Assembly: GCA_033439295.1 (NCBI GenBank)
Contig: JAVTLE010000019.1
Coordinates: 124,001 to 188,000, forward strand
Reading direction: 5' to 3'
Source of the DNA: Deuterostichococcus epilithicus
Taxonomy: Eukaryota > Chlorophyta > Trebouxiophyceae > Prasiolales > Stichococcaceae
Length of the DNA stretch: 64,000 nt
This document shows, piece by piece, positions 1 to 10,310 of the stretch. The translations under genes and the position numbers were made by a program. Every line of letters begins with the position of its first letter. The stretch's first letter is position 1. The notes beneath the pieces are model-generated. The model searched no databases. It was not told the DNA's origin and saw only the letters and a list, made by a program, of their open reading frames with translations.

Positions 1-3000
1 CATCCCGAGATCTTTCTGCAGGCGGGCGGGGAGCTGACACGCGATTGGCTGCCGGGCGGCACCAAGTCGCTGCAGCGCGCGGCGGTGCTGCTGGCGCTGC
101 TGCGGCCGCCGCTGTCGTCCCCTGCACCGACGGTGCAGCCTTCCTGTGGTCTTCAGCCCGGACATCTCATCTCCTGCCTCTCGCCTCGTCCTCGTGGAAC
201 AGCGGCTGTATATGGAGGGGTGTGGCACTCCGGCTGTGTTCGAGCTGGCCTCCTGTCGTCGTACATCCTAAGCCCATAAGGGTTTATGCCCTCATGGGCA
301 GGCAACATGCGGTCTGGTGCGCCTGTGCCGACAGCCGATCAGCTGTCAGTCACGAACAAGGCTTTGACGCCTCGTGCCGCAGGCTGCACGGTGGGCGGAG
401 CCTCAGGAGCACGCCGCGCTGGCGGCGGCGGTCGCCGGCGCGACGGCTGGGGTGCTGCCGCCGGGGCTGGGGGCCGCTGCCGGGAAGCCGCGCTCCGACG
501 CACGGCGGCGGGTGGAGCCGCCCCAGGTCTGCAGGCCACGAGGCTGTGTAGACACGGCTCTCGTTGGCGCGGTCCTGCACCCCAGCTGCAAATTGCGGCA
601 GCGTGAGGGTGCTGTCCTGAGGTGTTGGCAGTTTCGTTGACAGGCGCGCCTTCAGGGTTCGGGGTGTGCGTACTGGGCCAGTGACCGTCAGTGGCAAGCG
701 CTGCTCTGTGTGACACCTGTCCAGGCGGCGCCCAGCGCGAGGCTGCGTGTGCACTTCGCCTACCCTGGCGCGGAGGCGCTGCTGAGCCACAGCGCCTTCG
801 AAGCCGTAGACACGCCGGCGGATGCGGACATCCTGTGGTACTCGTCACCCGTGCGTGACTTCCTCGCCATTCCCCCGTGAGCGCACGCCTCAGTCGCCTG
901 GGTTCTGCACCTCCTCTTCTCTGGAGCCTGTGACAGGCATTGCGGCCGCTGCAGTGCCGCCAGACTGGAGGCTGATGTCGACAGCCTGCGGTGCCGGCCG
1001 TCAGTGTGCCAGCATGCAAGCCTGCACCAGCTGCTGGATTAGCTCGTCTGGGCGCCGCCCGTGCAGCAAAGGGTGTGCCTGGCTGCGCATTGGGTGGCGT
1101 GCCGGGCTGCGCGGTGTCAACGAGCATCCATGATCTGGGACTGCCATGCCAGCAGCGGCTTGTAAGTAGAAAGTTTTCCTTTAGGCCTTGAGCAGCCCGA
1201 TGGGCCTTGTCCCGCTACCTAGCTGCCGAGATCAGGCCTGCTGCACATCTTCTGTTGGCAGCGGCAGCGGAGGCGTCATTGCCACGACCGAGGAACTGAG
1301 CTGGTCTGCCTGCAGGCGGCAGCGCGTGAGCCAGTTCCCGTTCGAGGGCGCGCTCGTGCGCAAGGACCTGCTTCCGGCAACGCTGCGGCGGCTGGTGGCT
1401 GCTGGCGCATCGTCTGAACAGGACGGCAGTGTGGTACTCTTGGCGTCGCCTCAGAATTGGCACCCAGAGCTGCTGCCGGCAGCATATGACCTGGCGACCG
1501 AGCCGCACTTCTTCCTGGCCGACTTCCAACAGGTATGCAGTTGCGGCAGGCCTGCTGTGGTGTCTGTCCTCACCCCTGCCTCCTCGTGAACAGTCTTCAC
1601 GTGTGTTACTGTCTGCGTCTGCCCGTCTGGCGCTTGGATGCGGGATCCTTGGCGCATGGGACTCAGGTTTGATGCCGCGCTGGATGCGACACACTCGGGT
1701 GCATGTGCTCTCGACAGCTGGTACCGTGCTGGGAGCTCGCAGCTGCTATCCTGCTGCCACATGCTTCATTCCCGCTGTAGCACTGCGCTGTTTTTGGGGT
1801 GGTGCTCCCCACTTTGACCAGTCCATTGCACCAGGCCAGCGCTGCTGCTCAGTGCAGAGCAGTGCGGCCACAGAGCATGCACTAAATAGACCCGGCCGCC
1901 GCGCTCTCGTCCCCACTTGCGTCGACCCAGTGCTCCGGAAAGAAGGGCGCAGCTGCCGGCACACGCAAGGCTGTCGCAGGTTGGCGCAGACGGTTGGAAT
2001 GCAGCATGGTAAGGCTAACGCACTCGCCATACCCTGTGGTAACTGTTGCAGCTGCACGGGTTGCCTCCAGTGCGGCAAGTGACACAGAGCCATCTGCGGC
2101 TCTCAGCACGCTCTCAGCCCTCTGAATACATAAACACATACATACATTTTGTAGATGCCCGCTGCCTGCGTTTTGAGTGGAGCAACGGTGCCTCCTGCGT
2201 CAGCAGCTGCAGCGTCGGCGTGCCCAAGGACCTTGGCACATGTTGAACAGATTCATGCGGCGCCCAGCGACACAACTGCAGCGCTCGCTCTGCTCATCTC
2301 ATCTATGTGATGGCGGCAGCAGCATGGTGTTGCCAATGACTCGAGTGTCATTCTCTATTGCTGATCCGCTGCAGAGGGCAGCCACAGGCGCGGACAACCA
2401 CTGGGTGGTCAAGCATGCTCAGGGCACCCGTAGTGCCGACGCCTGCGTCACCGATGATGCCGCCACCGTGCTGGCCTACAGGTGCTGTCCCCTCTCCGCC
2501 TTGCAGACTCGGATTTTCAGCGCGGGCCATCCATGCAATCAGGTGTAACCTTGCCAGCGTGCTGGCAGCCTTGCCCTGGGAGTGTGGGGCTAGCCTTCCG
2601 CACACAAGAATGGGAGGCCCCTGAAGGTTGCTTTGTGATCGAGTGGTACATCCTTCGTGCACGCGCACCATAGCCCGAGACATGGCGCGCAGCCGCCTGG
2701 CCCTATCAAATTTCCTCGGTGATCTTAGGTGTGGCCTCTCGTCCAGTGCTGTTCCGGGCGCCGCCCAGAGCGGTGGGTTTTTGTGTCGGTCTTCTCATGT
2801 TTGCTTTCGTGCATGGTTGTGCAGGTCGGCGCCGGGCGGTGACCGTGTGGTGCAGAAGTACCTCGAGCGACCTATTACCTGGCGCGGCCGCAAGTTCGAC
2901 CTGCGGGTGTACGCCGCTGTCAAGTCCTTTGCGCCGCTGGAGGCCTACCTGTTCACCGGCTGGTGAGATTTAAACCCACCGTGTACAGGCACCTTGAGAC

Positions 3001-4359
3001 ACCCAGCTGCTGACTGCATTGTGCAAACCGACAGCCGTGTCAGGTATTGTGCGTACACGTGGGGCACCTCACCCGACTGATTGTACCACAGGCTTGAGGC
3101 TGCACAACGATCCAGTGGTGGATGGAAACCCATGTTGACCCTGAGTCACACACACCAGCTTTCTGTCCGCAGGTACGCTCGCGCCGCGAACAAGCCATTT
3201 GGGCTGCAGGCAGACTCTCTCACGGACTTTGAGACGCATTTCACGGTGGTGTGCTACGAGGAGGACGCCCAACTGCGGGAATCTCAGGTTGGTTTCGCTG
3301 CTGCACCAAGTGCTCGAGTGACTCAGCCATCAACGGATGACGACTCGAAGCATGCCATATGCCAGGCCAGGCCGCGTTCCAGCAACCAGGTCCAACCCAG
3401 GCTAGAGGCACTCAGAGCATTTCCAATAGCTAGACGTCCCGCACGCCAAACCTGCAGCAACAGAAAGCGGTCTCCGTTCCATCAAGCCTTCCTGTCGACG
3501 CAGGCGGTGGTGCCCAAGTCCGAACTGGCGCACGAGCTGGCGGCGCAGGGCGTTGATTTGGACACCCTGGAGGGACAGTTGCGGGACCTGGTGCGGGATG
3601 TGCTGCGCGCCGGCGCCACGCAGGTGCAGTGCTTCCTCAGCCTGTGCTCCAGGCGGTGAGGAGGAAACAGCTGCTGAGAAGGCTACGACTGTAGCTCGAG
3701 CCGGACCTGCTGTTGCGGGGAGGTGTGTGCTGGGTGTTGCACGCCGCATTGGCTGCCACCAGACCGCGGAGCTGGGCGTGACATTCTCGGCCCGCATGCT
3801 GCATTCGCGTCAAATTGGGCTTGCAGAGCCGGAGGCATGTACGCTGGTATCTGCTGACAGGTCTTTCCAGAAGGTTGATGCTGCGACAAATGGCCCGCAT
3901 TCAGGATGAGACCATTCCTCTGAACTGGTGGCATGCACTACACTGCAGATCGGCAGTTGGCCGAGCTCACGCGCAGTGTACGGCCTGGACGTCATGCTGG
4001 CGCGGAGGGGCTCAGCATCGGACGCCGCCACACGCAAAGCAGCAGGCAGCGCGAATGCTGCCACAGAAGCTGGCAGCCGCAGCAAAACCCCGGCTGCGAC
4101 TGGCTCGCAGGCAGCTGAAGTCAGCGACACCGGCGGCGCCCCGGCGCAGGAGGCAGCAGCCGCTCCGGCGGCAGAGAACGGCAGCGGCAGCGGCGGCGGC
4201 GGCGAGCGGAACGCGGCGGTGCCGCAACTGCTAGAGGTCAACAGCGCGCCAGACTTTGGGCTGGTGTCCGCGCAGCACCCTGACTTTCTGAACGATGCCT
4301 TCGCGGTGCTCTTCCTGGAAGGGTCGCAGCCGCTGCCTGCATCCTTCCTGCGGCTGTAG
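1..4359 (+). CDS. TTLL12: Tubulin-tyrosine ligase-like protein, TTLL12 type (5' end outside window)
   Basis: Exons seen: 1-132 (partial), 407-526, 725-876, 1316-1532, 2375-2481, 2825-2962, 3173-3287, 3504-3623, 3949-4359. All phases join, giving 503 visible residues. TTL-family landmarks appear in order: VSQFPFEGALVRKDLL, then ADNHWVVK, then VVQKYLERPITWRGRKFDLR, then DFETHFTVVCYEED, then VYGLDVML, then LLEVNSAPDFG and PDFLNDAFAVLFL before the stop. This order is typical of the ATP-grasp TTL domain; the FPFEG block and the short C-terminus fit TTLL12 best. TTL enzymes ligate amino acids to tubulin tails, but TTLL12 proteins are divergent and may be pseudoenzymes. Here the usual KPWN segment after NHW reads KHAQG, which supports weak or absent ligase activity (inference). 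An Ala/Gly-rich insert of about 80 residues (about 4000-4220) separates the last two catalytic-domain blocks. The first exon (HPEIFLQAGGELTRDW) belongs to an upstream domain I cannot name. Confidence 0.8.
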
Positions 4360-4891
4360 GGCGCCGGTGGCGCTTTTGCGTGCCCGGCGGCAGCAGAAGC
4401 AGTTTCGCAATGAGCAGCACGGCATGGCGGCCACTGCCGCCATGCTGGCGGCAGCAGGGCGGCACCGGGAGGAGCATTTGAGGCAGCAGAGCTTGCTGGG
4501 CACTGTCAAAGGCACACCCGTGCGATTTTTTTTGCAGAGTTCATGAGCTGGAACTGGACAAAGAGTGCTGGAACATTCTGGAGTCGAACCAGTTCGATGC
4601 AAGGTTTGTAGGCACGTGACGGCCGCACGGGACCCCTCCGCAATTCCTTCTCACTGCAGTTTGAATAAGAATTAGAATGCACACAACCAATCCCATATTG
4701 CTTCCGCTTCACTGCCGCGCGCACCTGCCGTGGTCGGCGATCCGCGTCACGGAGGGACCAAACAGATCTGAGTGAGCAGTCCAGTGTTGTCCGCAGCCTC
4801 AGTCAGCAGCACGGATCTGCCCCCAGGACGGTTGCACGCTGCTGGAATGCATCTCTGATTCATTTCTGGTCATTCCAGCCGACGGGCCCAC
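4360..4891. other. Intergenic region between the TTLL12-type gene and squalene synthase
   Basis: Contains the 3' UTR of the TTLL12-type gene and the promoter of squalene synthase, which are on the same strand. One segment (4541-4604) lies behind a T-tract and acceptor-like TGCAG, encodes an acidic peptide beginning VHELELDKECWNILESN and ends at an AAG/GTTTGT donor-like site. It may be an extra 3' exon or a relic. No other gene is visible. Confidence 0.5.
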
Positions 4892-7800
4892 ATGGCAGGC
4901 GCCAGGGCTGCACAGCAGCCGGAGGGTTACTGGTGGGATCCCATCGCCTTTGCGTATCGACAGGCCAAGCGGCTGGTCGACTTCATCTATGACGACGTTG
5001 TCGCCGCCGTCGCGTGGTGCGCCGGCCGCCTGCTGCTTGCAACAGCTACCCTGCAAGCCGAACTGCAAGTGGCGCACATGCTGGCATGCGGCACCAGGCT
5101 GACCCTCCTAAGCGATTGTCATGCGGATCCTCTTCTGCCCCGAAGACACACTGTAGCGACTGTGTGGACTGGGCGCGCAGGCCCTTCCTGCTGAAGCTGT
5201 ATGCGCTGCTGAGCCGGCCGGACGAGCTGTGGCCGCTCGTGCAAGTTGCGCTCGCGGCGCGACGTGCCAAGGCACTGCCGCAGGACCCCGACCTGGCATT
5301 CTGCTACGGCATGCTCAACAAGGTCTCCCGCAGGTAGGGCAGTTCGTGACGCCAGCTCCTTGAGCTGCCATGCTGCGAATGGCAGCAGCTCAGCCAGCGG
5401 TCCTGGGTGGAGTTTGGGGCACTGCGCGACGGTGCTCTTTTGCCGCCTGGTGTGGACCTGGGTACTCTGCGGCCGGACATTCTGGCGCCGGCTTCGCATC
5501 AGTAGAGCGCGCTGTTGGCTGCATCGCACTGCCGGCAGTCCAGCAGGAGGGCCCACGCGGGCATTCCCGTTCAATCTGCGCACTCTGCAGCCCAGAGGCA
5601 CCAGCGCCAGCCTTCCACTGAGCCGTGCAACACTTTGACCGCCCCCCCTGCCCGCGCAGCTTCGCCATCGTCATCCAGCAGTTGCCGGACCGGCTGCGGG
5701 ACCCGGTGTGCGTCTTCTACCTGGTGCTGCGAGCGCTGGACACCGTGGAGGACGATATGGCCATCCCTCAGGACGTGAAGATCCCGCTGCTGCGCGCCTT
5801 CCACGAGAAGTGCTACGACAAGTGAGTCGTGGTCCAGCCCGGGGCTGTGGCGGGTGTCCTCTGCAAGTGTGTGCCTGTTCGCGCGCGTGGTTTGCTGCTC
5901 TTGGCACGTGGCACAGGTGGACCTGGGCTGGAGGATCAGAGGCAGTGGGGCGCCGGCGCGGCCTGGTCAGTGACGGAGGGTTCAGAGGCGTCTGGGCAGC
6001 GTCAACCCCGATCAGCGTGCCGTACAGCCTTCCTGCTGCGCCCTCGTGTCAGGGGCTGGACCATGGAGTGCGGCGCGGGGCACTACACGCAGCTCATGCA
6101 GCAGTACCCGCGTGTGGTGGCGGTCTTTGGAAGACTCGGGAAGCAGTACCAGCAGGTGGGTTTCAGGCTTTCACGAACAACATGGCGCCGCGGCTGCGAC
6201 GCCTGGCTGCGGTTCGGTGTCCGCTGAGGCTGATGCTGCAGCAGCCAAAGTATCTCTGCACCCGTCAGCGGCGCCCCTGCCGGCCTGCGACCTCCAGTGG
6301 ACGCCCACGCGCCTCCAGCCCGAGCACCGCGCCGCTGGCGCCCTGCTTCCGCATCCCGTGCAGCATGCCGGGAACCGTGATGCGTTGGTCATAGTCGCAC
6401 ACGCCACGCCGCCGCAGGTGATCGTGGACATCTGCCGCCGCATGGGGGAGGGCATGGCGGAGTTCATCCCTAAGGACGTTTTGAGCGTCGCCGAGTACGA
6501 AAGGTAGGAGCTTCAAATGCCCTGCCACCGAGTGAGCTTGGTGCCGTCGTGGCTGTGAGGCGGCGCTCGTGAACTTTGCAGGGTCTGGTGCCCCCATCCG
6601 GTTGTGGAGGTACGCAGATGCGGCGGCACATGTCTTGCCCAGAATCTTTGGCTTCCACAAGGATGCTAGGCGTGGAAATCAGACACCAACCAGAGGCCTG
6701 GCTCCCCATTGCAGGTACTGCCATTATGTGGCGGGCCTGGTGGGTATCGGGTTGTCTGACCTGTGGGCGGCCAGCGGCCTGGAGAGCGAGGAGTTTGCCG
6801 GCGAGGAGGTGAGATGCTCATTATTCATGTGGCGTTGACCAGCATTGTGTTGGCGTCTGGGGGCATTCCCCGTCCTGAGAGGGTCTGCGGCAAGTCCATG
6901 GCGGCAGCCGATCTCGAAAAGCAAATGTGACCCCGGCAATTACCAGCCATTCATGCCTGATCGCCGTCCACAGAAGCATGTCAAGTCCGCCACAGGACGA
7001 GGTTGCACGGGATCTCGCAGCTCCTCGCGATTGCTTGCGCCTGTGCGGGCGCAGGTGCTGTCGAACCACATGGGGCTGTTCCTGCAGAAGACCAACATCA
7101 TCCGCGACTACCTGGAGGACATTATGGAGGAGCCGGCGCCGCGCATGTTCTGGCCGCGCGAGATCTGGGGCCGTCACGCGCAGGCGCTTGCGGAGTTCAA
7201 GGTTGAGATGTTTCTTGCTTTGTGTCCGTTAGTCTCCTGTCGCCTGGGACGGTCTGGAGTTTGCGCCACAGACCCGCTGATGCGCTGCTCCGCTCAGGCC
7301 CCCTGGCGGATGTCACGACAGGGCACCCGCCCACAGGAACCGAGAGGTTTGCACAGGGGTATCGATGTTTGGTGGCGGGCTGATGCATTTCGTGTTTTTG
7401 TGGCTGGAGGCAATCGCCGGGGGGCTTGCGGGCGTCTGGAGCTTGGGCATCGGCAGCGGTTCGTGTCGGCAGCGGTTTCAGCGAAAGATGCCCTTGTCCT
7501 AAGGCTGCCCGCTGCTGCATGTGGTCGACATGAGACCAGCCACCAGCTCGCTGCAAAGCCGTCCAACCCGTCAGGGCAAACGAGTTGTCCACTGAAAACG
7601 CCGGCCTGGCTGCGCCGCAGGAGAAGGAGAATGCGCCGGCAGCGGTCGCGTGCCTGAACGACATGGTGACCGATGCGCTCAAGCACGTGCCACACTGCCT
7701 GAAGTACATGGAGCGCGTGCGAGACTGGCAGATCTTCCGCTTTTGCGCCATCCCCCAGGCGCGCGCTTGCATTCACCGCACCATCCAGCTGGGTGTGTCT

Positions 7801-9179
7801 TGTGAACTCACGATTGCCGCCGCCCCTGCTCCGCCCGCCCCGCGCGCGGGGGGGCTATTAGTGTATCTACCTTGCGCGTGCAGAGACCCTGTTGGAAGTT
7901 TATTCTGTCTGTACTTTGCCATGCCCCTTGCATCCAATACAAGTTAAAGCGACATCTGCGCTGCGCTGGTGCCTCGCTGACATGCAGTCCCGCGCGCAGG
8001 TCATGGCCATCGGCACGCTGGGGCTGTGCTACGGAAACCCCAAGGTCTTCACAGGTGGGCTGGCACACAGCATCAATTTCATAAGAAAGATGTAGACCAG
8101 CAGCCATCGCAGCAAGTAGCGCCAGCTGCAGACATGTCGGCGGGCCCAGATGCCTTGCACAGGAGGCGGCCTGGCGACAAGCTTGCCTGTGTGACTCGAC
8201 CACAGTGGACTGTCGGCTTGCATCAACTTGCATTCGTATATCATCCATATGTCAAGCTGATGGTCATGATGTGGTCTGCAGGCGTGGTGAAGATGCGTCG
8301 GGGGCAGACGGCAAAGTACATGGCGAACCTGGTCGGCATGCGGGACGTGTACGAGGCATTCAACGAGTGGGCTGTAGCAATTGGCGTCAAGTGTCAGCGA
8401 GTGCGGATGCTGCTGTCCCTGCCCCGCATTCCCTCCGTCTGGGTGACTCACATTAACTCTGAAAGCTCCTGTTCTGGCAGTGCTGTTCGGATTCACTGGG
8501 AACAGCGAGCACCTCGATCAGCCTCTGCTCCGCCGCTTTGCATATCCGCTTTCGGCGCAGCAGGCAGGGCGCAGCGTTGCGCTGCACGCGACGGCTTACA
8601 GCTGTCGTGCCAGATCAAGAACCGGCTGAGCTGCAGGTGTTGAAGACGTGCCCTGAGGTCGAACGTCTCTTCTTGTCCCAGGTGCAGCTCAGCAGCAAGC
8701 AGCAGGTAGTGGAGACGGCGCAGAAGACAGCAAAGGAGGTGCAGACGATACAGGGCCTCTGCGCCGCCGGCATTGCGCGGTGCCCGCCGCGCCGCCGCTC
8801 AGGTGAGCTGTGCGGTGCACTTAGCCCCCTTATGCACCAGCCTTCGATGTACTCAATTGCAATCGGTGAGAGTTCTGAAGTGCCCTGACGGCTCGGGCTA
8901 TGTGTGTCTGCAGCGCGCACGGTCTGACGGCCCTCATATGCCCCATCTCTGGCGTTTCTTGAGAGCTTGCACCCTACACCCTGAAACTGAACATGCAGTC
9001 ATGCCGCGCCCCGCACCAGCCGACTCCGCGACCACCCTCACACTCAAATCTGACCTCCGCTTCCATTTGCTGCAGCCTGGAAGGTTGTGGCCAAGTGGTA
9101 CTTTAACTTTGCGGCGGTCGCCCTCATCGCATATCTGGCAGTGAAACTGCTGGACCTCGACATTTTTCAGGTGCAGTGA
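4892..9179 (+). CDS. SQS: Squalene synthase (farnesyl-diphosphate farnesyltransferase)
   Basis: The enzyme joins two farnesyl diphosphates through presqualene diphosphate to squalene with NADPH, on the ER membrane; it is the first committed step of sterol synthesis. Thirteen exons: 4892-5016, 5181-5333, 5660-5821, 6053-6155, 6418-6503, 6715-6808, 7055-7201, 7621-7758, 8000-8054, 8282-8373, 8614-8636, 8693-8802, 9076-9179. The product is 463 aa, close to plant enzymes (about 410) plus an N-terminal extension of about 40 aa. Both Mg-diphosphate motifs are present: DTVED at residues 120-124 and DYLED at 259-263. Other conserved blocks are [29 protein letters not shown] and [16 protein letters not shown] hydrophobic helix at about 438-455 ([17 protein letters not shown]) is the usual C-terminal ER anchor. 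Intron 8 (from 7759) begins GC, forced by the conserved IPQ/VMAI junction. Exon 11 is only 23 nt. The ATG at 4892 is the first in frame; the conserved domain starts in exon 2. Confidence 0.95.
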
Positions 9180-10310
9180 AAACCTGGCACCGATGGCAGG
9201 TACTGACCCTCGCCTCAGTATGTATCTGCTGCCGAGCCCTGCATTGGCCGCCCGGTCAAGCTGCAGCCGCTTGGGACATGCAGGACCTCTCGTTAATGCC
9301 AGTGGACAGGCTGCACCATCTCAAACTACCTCTGCCCACACGGTGTTCCTTTTGGTAACGCAGGCCGGACCGCCGGAAGTGGCACTGGAGGACTACATTG
9401 ACTGACGACAGGTCATCAGAGATCGGAGAGGCAGTTCTGGAGACGACCGGGAGGGTGTGGGCCACGAGTTGGCAGCTATGCGGCGCTGCCGGTTGGGCCA
9501 TGAGGTGCAGCGGCGGGAGCTGTGGGCATGCATGCGGTGGCTGGGTTCTTGTGTCGCGGCGTCGGTGGCTTCTCTGAAATGCTGTCCGGCGTGGGTACTG
9601 TAGAAGTGCCGAAGTCGAGACTGCGCACGAGATCGGAGAATTGCGCACTATAATGGAGAATCCGATACCTACTGTGCGGCGCAGAGCAACGGCGGCATCC
9701 TTCATGGCCTCGCCTTCATGGCATGCCGACACGCAGACAGCTGCAGCCAGGTTTCGTGATGTGAAGGGCTCCTCTCACTGCAGAGTAGCGCATGTAAGCA
9801 ACGTGCAATGCTAGTTGAGTTGCAATGCTGATTGTGAAATGCAGGCGCTGCGCTGCAGGGTATTCTGGAAAGATGATTCAACATCAAAGAGTCCTCATTG
9901 AAGACACATCATTTCCGCAGCAAGGTTCGGTTTGGTGCATTTGTCCATTCACAGCGCCGGTGTGCAGCTAGCATCCACTAGCGGAGGTCGACATTTGCAA
10001 GTCACATCCTGCAGGTCATCCAACAGCAAGCCCGGCGCAATCTGCTTCGCACGAGCCGAAACTTGCTGGTGTTGTATGAGCTTCGACCGATAGCACTCCC
10101 ACAACGGGCCGCACGCTTGCCAGCGTCCTACATCAGATCGAAAACCACTGAGCCTCCGTCCAAGCTCGTTCAGCAGCCAGCCAGCGCAAGACTGCGAACA
10201 TCACCTCGAAAGCGTTGCTTATTAGCCGCGACCTCGTTTCGGAGATCCACGGCAGAGCCGCAGTCGCAGAAACAGGGTGCACAGAAGGGTGGGTTGCCCG
10301 GCGCCGCGCC
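9180..10310. other. Intergenic region
   Basis: Lies between squalene synthase and the small adaptor-subunit gene, both on the plus strand. It should hold the terminator/poly(A) region of one and the promoter of the other. No coding segment with splice or homology support was seen. Confidence 0.5.

Noticed and set aside
6845-7657. Plus-strand 270-codon frame across squalene synthase introns and exons
   Set aside because: Runs in the wrong frame for the conserved enzyme blocks; an intron-spanning chance frame.
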